Assembly (NCBI RefSeq): GCF_016591975.1
Contig: NZ_AP024169.1
Coordinates: 396,001-460,000, forward strand
Direction of reading: 5' to 3'
Length of the DNA: 64,000 nt
DNA from: Anaeromicropila herbilytica
GTDB lineage: Bacteria; Bacillota; Clostridia; Lachnospirales; Lachnospiraceae
The position numbers and the translations under genes were made by a program. The stretch's first letter is position 1. Every line of letters starts with the position of its first letter. A model generated the notes under the pieces. It ran no database searches, had not been told where the DNA came from, and saw only the letters and a program-made list of their open reading frames with translations. This document shows, one piece after another, positions 8,413 through 18,440 of the stretch.

Positions 8413-10503
8413 ATGAATTCAAGGCACAAAGGATCTATGTATAATAAATTTCCAATAAAAGATACACTTGTTATTCTAGTAAGTCTTGTTGGCATAGTTA
8501 TTTTGATATTCATGGTGAAATATTCAAAGGATAGGGAAAGAATAGAGCAAAAGGAACTGCTAGAGACTAGTAGTAATAATACTACATTAGACAAAATCCC
8601 TTTATCAAAAGCATTATCGCTAGTAAGCATTAATGAAGTCAACCAGTCAGGATGGATAGAATTGTATAATAAGGATAGGTGTAGCGATGTCGAATTATCG
8701 AATTGTTATATAACAGTAAACGGTGAGAAGAAGTATACATTTCCTGCATCGGATATTCTAGAACATGGTAAATATTCATGTGTTGATGGGCTGGGAAAGT
8801 TAGGCGTCTCAGAACATGATATTATTGGAGTCTATAATGAAAATGGTGAAGACCTAAAGAATCTATTGGTACCCAGCCTAAAGACGGATGAAAGCTATGG
8901 ATGCAAACAAGATGGTGATATTAGTTATGGATACGTAACCTCCTCAAAGGGGAAAACTAATAATAAGAGCGATAATATAGCAAGGAATGAATTGAATTTT
9001 TCTGTTCCAGGAGGCTTTTATAATGAACGTTTTCAACTAGAAATCAAGGCTGGGGAAGGGGATAAAATATATTATACATTGGATGGTTCTGATCCAACAA
9101 AAGAGTCACAAGTTTATGATAAGCCTATTCTGATTGAGAATAAGAGTGGATCTAATATAAAATATGCTACTTTAGATGGGATGGAATATTTGAATTACTA
9201 CAAACCCTCTAGTATTACCATGGGTGTAATTGTACGAGCAATGGCTGTAAACAGTCAAGGGAAAAGTAGTGAGATTAAAACGCAATCCTATTTTGTAGGT
9301 ATCAAAGATGCAAGTGATATGAAAAACATGTCTGTTTTATCCATTGTAAGCGACCCCAAAGACCTTTTTGATTATTTTGACGGAATCTATGTTTCTGGCA
9401 GCAGTCATGAAGAGGCACTAGCAAAAGGTGAAGATGGTGGTGGAACTGCTAATTATTTAAATGGTTGGGAAAAAGAAGCTCATGTAGAGTTTTTTGAACC
9501 ACAAAAAGATAAAACATTCGAGGGTAATATGTTAATTAGTATCATCAAAGATATTAGTGTCACACAACCGCAGAAAAGTCTTCTATTAACAGCAAACGGA
9601 GGGGCTTTTCAGGGATCTAGTCTATCAGGCTATTATAACAATATTAGTAACCAGTTAGTAGTTCAAACAAATAAGAGAGACAATCTATATAAAATAAGAG
9701 AGTATCTAGTAGCCAAATTACTAGAAAGTACTACGGTTGGTACACCAGATATTACTCCATGTAATGTTTTTATTGATGGAGAGTATTGGGGCGGTTATAT
9801 GCTGAGATCAGAGTATGATGAAGCATACATTAGGAAACATTACGGCTTAAAAGAAGACAACGTATTAATAGCTGTAAATGGTAAGATTGATAAAAAGTGG
9901 GAGTATCAAAAAGAAATTGATAGGTTATACAATTATATAAAGAAACATGATTTAAAGAACAAGAAAAATTATGAATGGGTAAAAGCACATATGGATGTGC
10001 AAAACTATTTAGAGTATTTTTGTACAAATATATATTTAGCAAATGCAGAATATGGACAGGACAAATTAGTGATGTGGAGGTCTATCAATGAAAACGATAA
10101 AGCTTATAATGACGGTAAATGGCGCTTTTTGCTACCTAAATTAGACAACACCATGGCGAATGAGACAGCGAGTGATATAGCAACAAGTAGTATCAATACT
10201 TTTCTACAACCAGGAGTTACGAATGATGTAATTTTTAAATCATTAATAAAAAATAAAGAATTTAGGGAGCAACTCCTTGAGGTTATGACAAAAATAACGA
10301 ATGAAATATTTTCGGAAGAGAAAGTGAATTCAGCAATTACTGCAATTTCTGAACTGACACAAAAAATGGTTGAAAGCAGTTATAAACGGTTTATTGGAAT
10401 TCCTGGATATTCTTTTTATAAAGACGAAATCAATAAGATTGAAAACTTCTTTCATGAAAGAAAGAATTATATCTTACGATATACAAAGGAGCTAATAAAT
10501 TAG
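8413..10503 (+). CDS. CotH-like surface protein with lamin-tail-like and CHB/HEX domains
   Basis: About 696 residues; ATG 8413 is preferred over 8407 because of spacing to GGAGG. A single N-terminal membrane segment (~15-37) leaves the rest outside. In order: a lamin-tail-like domain (SINEVNQSGWIELYN, ~75-150), a chitobiase/hexosaminidase C-terminal-like domain (IYYTLDGSDP, ~195-300), and a CotH kinase-like domain (~310-690) with NVFIDGEYWGGYML. CotH-type proteins are atypical protein kinases; the kinase activity here is inferred only. Position inside the polysaccharide operon suggests a role in attaching or modifying the cell-surface polymer. Confidence 0.75.
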   Translation: MNSRHKGSMYNKFPIKDTLVILVSLVGIVILIFMVKYSKDRERIEQKELLETSSNNTTLDKIPLSKALSLVSINEVNQSGWIELYNKDRCSDVELSNCYITVNGEKKYTFPASDILEHGKYSCVDGLGKLGVSEHDIIGVYNENGEDLKNLLVPSLKTDESYGCKQDGDISYGYVTSSKGKTNNKSDNIARNELNFSVPGGFYNERFQLEIKAGEGDKIYYTLDGSDPTKESQVYDKPILIENKSGSNIKYATLDGMEYLNYYKPSSITMGVIVRAMAVNSQGKSSEIKTQSYFVGIKDASDMKNMSVLSIVSDPKDLFDYFDGIYVSGSSHEEALAKGEDGGGTANYLNGWEKEAHVEFFEPQKDKTFEGNMLISIIKDISVTQPQKSLLLTANGGAFQGSSLSGYYNNISNQLVVQTNKRDNLYKIREYLVAKLLESTTVGTPDITPCNVFIDGEYWGGYMLRSEYDEAYIRKHYGLKEDNVLIAVNGKIDKKWEYQKEIDRLYNYIKKHDLKNKKNYEWVKAHMDVQNYLEYFCTNIYLANAEYGQDKLVMWRSINENDKAYNDGKWRFLLPKLDNTMANETASDIATSSINTFLQPGVTNDVIFKSLIKNKEFREQLLEVMTKITNEIFSEEKVNSAITAISELTQKMVESSYKRFIGIPGYSFYKDEINKIENFFHERKNYILRYTKELIN

Positions 10504-10516
10504 GGAGGAATTGATC

Positions 10517-11698
10517 ATGTTAAGGATAATGCAATATCTGGGTGAATTGGTGCTTGCACAATTAGATAATAAAAAGCCTAGCAACATACCTGAGGGTATT
10601 CAGGTGGAAGAATTGGAATACATAGCGTGCAACAACCATATGAACTATATCATTTTGCAGGCCTTACTAAAGACCGATTTACCAGAAGAAAAAAAAGCAA
10701 GTATGAAGTCGATCATTATGCAAAGTACAATTCTTTCCTTAACGCAAGTAGGTTGCATTAGGGAACTGGAAGAAAGATTGGAACAGGAAGGCATATATCA
10801 TCAGATATTAAAAGGCTCTGTTATAAAAAGAATATATCCCTCTCCTGAAATGAGAGAAATGAGCGATATTGATGTAATGATCTATGATGAGAATATGAAC
10901 AGAGCAAAAAGGGTAGTGGAAGGAATGGGTTTTACATTATTATGTTCCATAAAGCATCATGATATCTATGTAAAACCACCTTTTTTAACCATTGAATTGC
11001 ACTACGAATTATTTAGTAAGAATGTTAATCAGAACCAGTATGATTATTTTCACAATGAAAAGCATACGAATGTAAAAGAAGGGAGAAAGTATGCTTTACA
11101 ATTTAGTACCGAAGACTTTTATGTATATTTAATTGTACATATGGCGAAGCACTTTTATGAGGCGGGGTGTGGGATACGTAATGTTGTAGATATTTATTAT
11201 TATCGTCGGTTATATCAAGTGGCATGGGACGAAGTATACATAGAAAATAAATTGGAAGAGTGTGGAGTGTTAGAATTTGAAAAGCGCGTTCACACTTTGG
11301 CTAGGGTATGGCTAGGTGGAGAAGAGATAGATAAATTCTCACAAAATCTATTTGAATACTTGGTGGAATGTGGAATCTATGGTAAAGGTGAAAATGGAAT
11401 ATGGGGACAAATAGCAACACTTAATCATACTCCAATCATTAAAAATAAATCACATGCAAGATTGTGGTACTACTTTCCACCAATATCTTATATGCAAAGA
11501 GATTACCCATGGTTAATAAAACAGCCTCATTTACTAGGCTTAGCATGGGGCATTCGAGCAATTACTGGATTATTTAACAAAGAAGGAAGAAAAAAGAGAG
11601 AGATGTTATTAGATATAGATAACGATAAAGTGAACAAAATATATGAAATCTATAAAGGCATGCAATTAAACTTTAAAAATGAAAAAACCAAAGGATAG
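10517..11698 (+). CDS. Nucleotidyltransferase family protein (NTP_transf_5-like)
   Basis: About 393 residues; ATG 10517 follows GGGAGG. The catalytic pattern of a minimal nucleotidyltransferase is visible (EMSDIDVMIYD near residue 118, with the DID pair), followed by a helical region with LIVHMAKHF and a YYYRRLY stretch. Members of this family occur in polysaccharide loci and in some Firmicutes lasso-peptide clusters; such a cluster begins about 9 kb downstream. Substrate unknown. Confidence 0.7.
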   Translation: MLRIMQYLGELVLAQLDNKKPSNIPEGIQVEELEYIACNNHMNYIILQALLKTDLPEEKKASMKSIIMQSTILSLTQVGCIRELEERLEQEGIYHQILKGSVIKRIYPSPEMREMSDIDVMIYDENMNRAKRVVEGMGFTLLCSIKHHDIYVKPPFLTIELHYELFSKNVNQNQYDYFHNEKHTNVKEGRKYALQFSTEDFYVYLIVHMAKHFYEAGCGIRNVVDIYYYRRLYQVAWDEVYIENKLEECGVLEFEKRVHTLARVWLGGEEIDKFSQNLFEYLVECGIYGKGENGIWGQIATLNHTPIIKNKSHARLWYYFPPISYMQRDYPWLIKQPHLLGLAWGIRAITGLFNKEGRKKREMLLDIDNDKVNKIYEIYKGMQLNFKNEKTKG

Positions 11699-11705
11699 GA
11701 TTAGG

Positions 11706-13250
11706 ATGGGTACAGGTCGTATTAAAAATTCAACTTATAATATATTATCTGGATTTTTGTATCAACTAATAACCTTAATTATGAGCTTTCTATCAAGAAC
11801 TGTATTTATCAGAACGTTAGGAATCGAGTATCTAGGTATAAATAGTGTTTATGCAGATGTATTAAATCTTCTTTGCATGGTGGATTTAGGATTTAATACT
11901 ACGATAGCATATAGCTTATATAAACCATTAGCTGAACAAGATGAAAAGAAATTGACAGGATTAATATGTTTCTATAAAAAAATATATCGGGTAATTGCAA
12001 TAGCGGTTACCCTTATAGGTCTTGCAGTCATACCGTTTTTAAAACTAATCATCAATACAGACAAAGAAATACCACATCTAGTTCTTTATTATCTTTTTTC
12101 TTTGGCAGGTGTGGTAATCTCTTATTTATTTGTTTACAGAGCTACTATTTTAACTGCGGATCAGAAGAATTATGAGGTGCTTAAGATATCTATATGGATT
12201 ATGTTGAGCAAAATGATATTACAGATAGGTTTCTTGTTACTTTTGAAAAATTATATCGTTTATCTGACAATTGGTGTATTAAGTCAGTTTATAAATAATC
12301 TGATTGTGTCAAAAAAGGCAGACAGTATGTATCCATACATACGAAATAAAGAACGAATTAGTCTAGAAGAGGAAAGATCTATTTTTTCTAATCTGAAATC
12401 AGTTTTTATATATAAAATTAGTGGAACTATGTTTACTGCAACGGATAATATCTTAATATCTTTCATCGTTGGAACGACCATGGTTGGTTTATATTCAAAT
12501 TACCTAATGGTAAGTAGCAAATTATTATTGATTATACAGATTATCTTTTCTGCAATTACGGCTAGTATAGGAAATGTAATAGTGAAAGATGATTCGGAGA
12601 AAAGATATGAGGTATTTAGCGCTGTTCAAACAGTCAGTTTTATTCTCTGTGGAATTATAATAAGTGAATTCTGTATTATGGCAAATGATCTGATATTTAC
12701 CTGGTTAGGCGGCAGATTGACTATAAGCTCTACAGCAATTTTGGCTTTAACAATAAATACATATTTATCCTGTGTATTACAACCTTTATGGGTATATCGA
12801 GATGCTACTGGTTTATACATGAAGACAAAATATATTATGCTACTTGGCGCAGTGCTTAACATTGTATTATCAATTATTATGGGAAACTTATGGGGGTTAA
12901 CAGGAATTCTTTTAGCTTCTGCAGTGTCAAGACTTAGTACTTATTTTTGGTATGAACCTAAAATCTTATTTAAGGAGTACTTTGAGCGAAAAGCTACGGG
13001 GTATTATTTATCGCTTCTAAGTAATGCTATCTTGGTGACAAGCAATATTATCTTATTGTCTCTGCTATCTCGTAATATCATTGTGAATGGATGGTTGATG
13101 TTAATTGTAAAAGGCGCATTTGTAGGAATCTTTAGTACAGTTATATTTTGTATGGCATATGCACGTACTGAAGGATTTCAGATTATAAAAAATAAGGTCG
13201 AATTAATAATAAGTAAAGCTTGTGGAGGTAAATGGAGGAAGACTACATGA
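11706..13250 (+). CDS. Wzx-like polysaccharide flippase
   Basis: About 514 residues from ATG 11706, chosen because GGATAGGATTAGG precedes it and the protein then begins GRIKNSTYNI as flippases of this group do. Roughly 12-14 membrane helices of the MATE/MOP superfamily are visible, with SRTVFIRTLGIEYLGIN in the first repeat. It would flip the undecaprenyl-linked repeat unit for Wzy polymerisation. Its end overlaps the next gene by four bases (ATGA). Confidence 0.9.
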   Translation: MGTGRIKNSTYNILSGFLYQLITLIMSFLSRTVFIRTLGIEYLGINSVYADVLNLLCMVDLGFNTTIAYSLYKPLAEQDEKKLTGLICFYKKIYRVIAIAVTLIGLAVIPFLKLIINTDKEIPHLVLYYLFSLAGVVISYLFVYRATILTADQKNYEVLKISIWIMLSKMILQIGFLLLLKNYIVYLTIGVLSQFINNLIVSKKADSMYPYIRNKERISLEEERSIFSNLKSVFIYKISGTMFTATDNILISFIVGTTMVGLYSNYLMVSSKLLLIIQIIFSAITASIGNVIVKDDSEKRYEVFSAVQTVSFILCGIIISEFCIMANDLIFTWLGGRLTISSTAILALTINTYLSCVLQPLWVYRDATGLYMKTKYIMLLGAVLNIVLSIIMGNLWGLTGILLASAVSRLSTYFWYEPKILFKEYFERKATGYYLSLLSNAILVTSNIILLSLLSRNIIVNGWLMLIVKGAFVGIFSTVIFCMAYARTEGFQIIKNKVELIISKACGGKWRKTT

Positions 13251-15289
13251 ATAAAGAAGGAGACTTGATTACTATTATTGTACCTATATATAAAGTAGAG
13301 GATTATCTAAATAAATGTATAGAATCTATTAGAAAACAGACTTATCAAAATATTGAAATTATATTAGTTGATGATGGATCACCAGACAAATGTCCACAAA
13401 TATGTGATAAATATTCAGAAATAGATGAACGAATTCGGGTGATTCATCAAGTGAATGGTGGTCTATCCAGTGCTAGAAACAGAGGGATTGACATTGCAAA
13501 GGGCAAATTTATTGGATTTGTAGATAGCGATGATTATATTGAGCCTACCATGTTTGAAAGACTTTATGATGGAATACAAAGATATGATTGCGATATAGCT
13601 ATCTGTAGGCATTATGTTGAAGTAAAGGATAAACTACTAATAGATATGCCACCAGTGGATAGGGAATGTGTTTATGATTCAAAAATAGCAAACCAGTATT
13701 TGATCGAAGATAAAGCAATTAGAAGTTATGCATGGGATAAGCTTTATAAGGCTGAACTTTTTCATAAGATTCGATTCCCCGTAGGGCGTAACTATGAGGA
13801 TATTGCTACAACATATAAGCTATTTGACCAAGCAAAAGTTATTTGCCAACTACAGAGTTATGAATATTATTATCAAATAAGAGAAAATTGTATCTCAGAT
13901 AATAGAAGTATAGATAAGTGGTATAAGAATTGTAGAGATATCGTTATTAGTATGAGTGAGAGATATGAATATTTCTCGAATAAGAGAGATCTAAAGCTCA
14001 AGGAGTTATCCTTTGCTAAGCTAGTTCCTTACCTAATCACATATATGAAGCTAGGATATCAGTTAAGATCTTATCATGATTTAGACCATTATAAACAGTT
14101 TTTGAAAAAACATAAGGAAGAGATAAGCAGGAATCCATATATATCTAAAAAAAATAAAACAATAGCACTTTGTTTAACCTATCCTAATACAATCTGCTCC
14201 ATAGGTATACCAATAATGGATAGGATGAAAAAGGTTTCAATGATAGGAAAGGTTTATCATAAGGTAAATGATTTCATCCTTATAAGAAAAAAATTTGATT
14301 TTTCGTTGCAGCAGGGTAAGAAACTTCGGTTATTTTTGTTTGAAACACCTTGCTTTGATAATATGGGTGACCATGCAATTGCATATGCTGGAAAAATGTT
14401 CTTTGAAAAGTTGACCCAAGAAATACCAGAGATACAAATAATTGAGGTAAGCGGTTGGGATACCCTTATGGCTGTAAGACAATTGAAAAAGGAAAAACGA
14501 AAGAATGATGTGTTTATCTGTCAGGGTGGAGGAAATATGGGGAATCTCTATCTTTTTGCAGAAGAATTTAGACGCAAAATAATGAAAGCATTCTCTGATC
14601 ATGTGATTATTGTATTTCCACAGACGATATTCTTTACTGAGGACAAACATGGTCTAAGAGAGTTAGAAAAGAGTAAGAAGATATATAACAGATGTAGTAA
14701 ACTTACCCTGTTAGCTAGAGATCAAGTATCCTATGACCGAATGAAGAAGTCATTTAAATGTAGGGTTATTCCTATGGTGGATGTGGTTACTTCAATTGAT
14801 GCGACAGAATATGCAGCGAAGAAGCGGGAAGGAAGCATAATATGCTTACGATCAGACAAGGAAAGCGCATTGTCAAAAGAGGACAATAAGAAGATACGTA
14901 TAATATGTGAACAATTCTTTCTGAATAGTTTAATAACGGATACAGTTACTTTGGAAGATATCAATGTGGAAGAAAGAGATGATGCATTAAAAGCAAAATG
15001 GAGCTTGTTTGGTAAAGCTGAGATGGTCGTAACGGACAGACTTCATGGCATGATCTTTTCTTTAATTACGGGGACACCATGTATTGTATTAGGTAATAAC
15101 CATCATAAAGTAAAGGAAACTTATAATACTTTAGCAAAATGTGATTATCTTTATTATGTAGATTCCATTGATGAAGTTGCAAGTACAATTGAGAAGATAA
15201 AGAATAAAGCAATGCCTGCCTCCATAACTCGATTTGATGATGAATTTAAACAACTAAATTCCTATCTTGTCGAAATAATTAAGGGTTAA
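13247..15289 (+). CDS. GT2 glycosyltransferase fused to polysaccharide pyruvyl transferase
   Basis: About 680 residues from ATG 13247 (GGAGG eight bases away). Residues ~1-230 are a GT2 domain (TIIVPIYKVEDYL, VDDGSPD, VDSDD). After a linker, residues ~360-680 form a polysaccharide pyruvyl-transferase domain: CFDNMGDHAIAYAG, CQGGGNMGNLY and TDRLHGMIFSLITGTP. One polypeptide thus could add a sugar and then a ketal pyruvate, giving the polymer negative charge. It is the last gene of the operon. The two domains are usually separate genes. Confidence 0.88.
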   Translation: MNKEGDLITIIVPIYKVEDYLNKCIESIRKQTYQNIEIILVDDGSPDKCPQICDKYSEIDERIRVIHQVNGGLSSARNRGIDIAKGKFIGFVDSDDYIEPTMFERLYDGIQRYDCDIAICRHYVEVKDKLLIDMPPVDRECVYDSKIANQYLIEDKAIRSYAWDKLYKAELFHKIRFPVGRNYEDIATTYKLFDQAKVICQLQSYEYYYQIRENCISDNRSIDKWYKNCRDIVISMSERYEYFSNKRDLKLKELSFAKLVPYLITYMKLGYQLRSYHDLDHYKQFLKKHKEEISRNPYISKKNKTIALCLTYPNTICSIGIPIMDRMKKVSMIGKVYHKVNDFILIRKKFDFSLQQGKKLRLFLFETPCFDNMGDHAIAYAGKMFFEKLTQEIPEIQIIEVSGWDTLMAVRQLKKEKRKNDVFICQGGGNMGNLYLFAEEFRRKIMKAFSDHVIIVFPQTIFFTEDKHGLRELEKSKKIYNRCSKLTLLARDQVSYDRMKKSFKCRVIPMVDVVTSIDATEYAAKKREGSIICLRSDKESALSKEDNKKIRIICEQFFLNSLITDTVTLEDINVEERDDALKAKWSLFGKAEMVVTDRLHGMIFSLITGTPCIVLGNNHHKVKETYNTLAKCDYLYYVDSIDEVASTIEKIKNKAMPASITRFDDEFKQLNSYLVEIIKG

Positions 15290-15463
15290 CAAGGGCTTTC
15301 ATTTATTTCATATATTGTTATCGTATATTTTTAATGAAAATCCACCTTTCGTCTATTATTGACTTACACAAATAATTCAGGCTCATCATATTATAATATA
15401 TGACAAAATATAACAAAATCCATTATATTCTGTCAAATTATTATCGATGGGAGATTGATAAGT

Positions 15464-18184
15464 ATGCAATATGAAAAATTAATCAATCGCGAGGGTGAAC
15501 AAGATATTACTGATTTTAGTAAAAATAATAGATACATTAATGCCCAGAAGGTGTCAGCATATGAACTACCAACATCGAAAGACTCCCAGAGTACTTACAC
15601 AATAATTAGTGAGATGAATTACCAGAACGATTGGATACAGGGTAAAATTGATAAAACTTATATTAGCTTAAATTACTATTTACAAACGGAGCAGAATTAT
15701 TACAAGGCATTGGTTAATGATAATTCTTATCGTATGCTCATTCATAAATATAATCAAGATAGTACAAAAGGAGAATATATTGACGTAGGTAATGGTGATA
15801 TTTTCTACATTGATGATTCGGTGGAATTCATAACAATAGCCATCTATAAGTACGAGAATAGAAGAATCATAGAGAATCATGCAGAGAATATGTGGAAGGA
15901 TATACAAAATGGGCTTAAGTTCTCACTAGAAAAAGTCATTAATTTAAATGAACATAATATGGATAAGGAACTACTCTCAGGGGAGACCAATATAGAATCC
16001 TTAAGTAATTCATATAATTACAGAAAGGGCTGGTTTAAGAGCTGGGGTGGGGCATTTGAGAACTCAGAAGGAAGTCTATGTACTAGAAATTTTTATAAGG
16101 TGGATGGCAAACCCTATATATTCAATACAAATGATTCCCGAATCACCTTAACAATTACTGAGTACGATGCAAATGGTAAATGGTTAAAATACAATGCGGC
16201 ACTAAAAAATGGTGGTATCTTTATCAAACAACCTACAACTTCATATATCGGACTCACAATTCGAAGTCAAAAATGGGGAGTGGACCTCTATACTCTGTTC
16301 GAAAATGGCTTAATCATTGATCTTGCAAATGAACAGTATATCGGTAAAACAGAAACCATAAATATTAGCAATGCAAGTTTTTCTAATATTAATAACTGGA
16401 AGGCAGGATCCTATCTTTATGAAACAGGAGAATTTGTAATCACAAACAACAAAATATGCTATGATCATTTCTGTCAGGTGGGTGAAGAATATTACGTCGT
16501 ACATTTACCTGGTGGTTATATGAAGATGAGTATTCTTGAACTAGATCAGGACGGAAAAGTAATATACAACAATGAATTACAAAGTGGACAGAAATGGAAG
16601 AAGAGGAGTAATACAGATAAAATTGCGATTACTGTTTATGGAAACGGAAAATCATTTACGATAGCTGATTATAAAAATAGTATAACTAACTATCCAACCT
16701 TTGGATTAGAAAAATATATAAGATATACTCATAACACATTAATGAAAGATATTACAGCAGGTGAGTATGTTAACCATATAAATGTCGGTTGGAATCTAGG
16801 CAACTCTTTAGATTCTAAGTCAGCAAACAGAAACGACCCAGCTAATCTAAAACAGGAACTGAATTGGGGAAGTCCTTATATTACAAAAGACTTGATTGAT
16901 TATGTGGCGATTAAGGGATTTAATACGATTCGTATACCAGTAACTTGGTATTATAACACTTCTGTAGATGAAACGGGTTCTATAAAAGTGAGTGATGAAT
17001 GGATGAATAGGGTTCAGGATGTTGTGGATTATGCAATAGCTAACAATATGTATGTCATTCTCAATGCACATCATGAGCAACCAATTATATATACAGGAAC
17101 TGATGATACTTCAATGAAACAGGTATTAAAAAATGCTAAGGAGTTGTGGGGGCAAATTGCAGAGCATTTTAAAACCTATGATGAGCATCTAAGTTTCGAG
17201 GCCTACAATGAAGTAGATAACATAGAGCGAAGTTGGAATTACAGTGATAAAGCGGCCGCTCAGATGAATGAGCTTAATCAGGTTTTTGTAGATACCGTTC
17301 GAGGTACCGGAGAAAATAATTCTAGGCGAATCTTAGTAATCCCAACCTTATTAGATGGCGCGGATTCCAGATTTTATTCTGCTTTTCGTATGCCAATCGA
17401 TTATGTCTCTAACAAAATTGCAGTTCAGGTGCATATCTATACTAAGAAATTTAATCAAAATATCAATAGTGACTTTTCTGAATTAAAGGGATTTTCAGAT
17501 AGAATAAAAGCACCAATCATGATTGGAGAGTTTGGAACTACTATATCCTATCCATTGCTTGATCTTAGGCCAGAGCAAGCTTCTAATTTTGTCGCAAGAG
17601 CCGCCCAGTATGGAATAAAGAGTATCTGGTGGGATAATGGATCTGATTACAAAATAATTGACCGTAGAGATTACTTAACTTCAAATATGGAGATGATAAA
17701 TGCCTTGTTAGAAGGTTCAACTGGGATAGGATATATTGTAGAAAAGGAAGTAGTTCTTAATAGTCCGATGCAGTTTGTATACTTAACGCCAAATATTAAA
17801 ACAGGAGAGTTATATAATACTTATTGGGGAACTATGACAACGAATATCGAAGGAAGCGGGATTCCAGTTCAGGAGGGTACTACCTGCTCTTTAAGTATAA
17901 AGGCTGTGAATGGAGCTGCAAGTGTGTGGTTACAAAGATTACTATTCTATGATGCGAATGGGGTTTTACTCCAGAGTGGGAATGAGATACAATCAAAATA
18001 CTATTTAAAGACGATTCCAGAAGGCGCTGCTTTTATAAGAGCATCCTTTAATAGCCCAACTGTAAACATTTCTTTGAATGACTATAAAAGATATTTAGAT
18101 AATGGATACATCGAACTCAGTGTTTGTTTCTTTCATTCGAACGACGTAAAAAGAATTCAATTACCTATCACACCTTATGTTTAA
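15464..18184 (+). CDS. GH5 family glycoside hydrolase with accessory beta domains, no signal peptide
   Basis: About 906 residues. ATG 15464 is 10 bases from GGGAG; a TTG at 15455 is too close to that site. The GH5 domain (~430-745) has INVGWNLGNSLDS, FNTIRIPVTWYYNT, acid/base E583 in EAYNEVDN and nucleophile E689 in MIGEFGT. The N-terminal ~430 residues look like three diverged beta-sandwich modules; a further ~150-residue module follows GH5 and is absent from the paralogue downstream. No secretion signal or membrane segment is visible, odd for such an enzyme. Likely an endoglucanase-type activity on a beta-glucan or on the local exopolysaccharide. Confidence 0.85.
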   Translation: MQYEKLINREGEQDITDFSKNNRYINAQKVSAYELPTSKDSQSTYTIISEMNYQNDWIQGKIDKTYISLNYYLQTEQNYYKALVNDNSYRMLIHKYNQDSTKGEYIDVGNGDIFYIDDSVEFITIAIYKYENRRIIENHAENMWKDIQNGLKFSLEKVINLNEHNMDKELLSGETNIESLSNSYNYRKGWFKSWGGAFENSEGSLCTRNFYKVDGKPYIFNTNDSRITLTITEYDANGKWLKYNAALKNGGIFIKQPTTSYIGLTIRSQKWGVDLYTLFENGLIIDLANEQYIGKTETINISNASFSNINNWKAGSYLYETGEFVITNNKICYDHFCQVGEEYYVVHLPGGYMKMSILELDQDGKVIYNNELQSGQKWKKRSNTDKIAITVYGNGKSFTIADYKNSITNYPTFGLEKYIRYTHNTLMKDITAGEYVNHINVGWNLGNSLDSKSANRNDPANLKQELNWGSPYITKDLIDYVAIKGFNTIRIPVTWYYNTSVDETGSIKVSDEWMNRVQDVVDYAIANNMYVILNAHHEQPIIYTGTDDTSMKQVLKNAKELWGQIAEHFKTYDEHLSFEAYNEVDNIERSWNYSDKAAAQMNELNQVFVDTVRGTGENNSRRILVIPTLLDGADSRFYSAFRMPIDYVSNKIAVQVHIYTKKFNQNINSDFSELKGFSDRIKAPIMIGEFGTTISYPLLDLRPEQASNFVARAAQYGIKSIWWDNGSDYKIIDRRDYLTSNMEMINALLEGSTGIGYIVEKEVVLNSPMQFVYLTPNIKTGELYNTYWGTMTTNIEGSGIPVQEGTTCSLSIKAVNGAASVWLQRLLFYDANGVLLQSGNEIQSKYYLKTIPEGAAFIRASFNSPTVNISLNDYKRYLDNGYIELSVCFFHSNDVKRIQLPITPYV

Positions 18185-18269
18185 TTGAATATAATTATTC
18201 AGTACATCCAAAATTACGAATTAAATTAGGTATATAACATTAACGTGTGTAATATAAATTAATATATAG

Positions 18270-18308
18270 ATAGCCAGACTGGATTAATTTATATCCATTT
18301 CTGGCTAT
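18270..18308 (+). terminator. Hairpin between the two GH5 genes
   Basis: A nine-base perfect stem (ATAGCCAGA with TCTGGCTAT) encloses a loop that itself contains CTGGAT/ATCCAT. There is no strong T-run after it, so termination would be weak; it may only attenuate or protect the 3' end of the upstream mRNA. The rest of this 255-bp gap (to 18440) is AT-rich and holds another small imperfect hairpin (18391-18412). Confidence 0.4.
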
Positions 18309-18440
18309 TGTAACAGGAATAATTAATTTAACCAAAAGATTGGTAGAGGGGGAATTTACACACGCAAAAGTGCCATGCCTCGCAGGGTACTATGAAACTT
18401 TTTTTGTTCATTGTAAAGCGTAGTTGTATAGAGAATAGGT

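Noticed and set aside
18340..18440. A possible riboswitch (c-di-GMP-I-like) in the leader of the second GH5 gene (GCAAA and GGGTACTATG segments).
   Set aside because: The hallmark GGGCAAACC and the second stem of a GEMM riboswitch are absent; only loose similarity remains.
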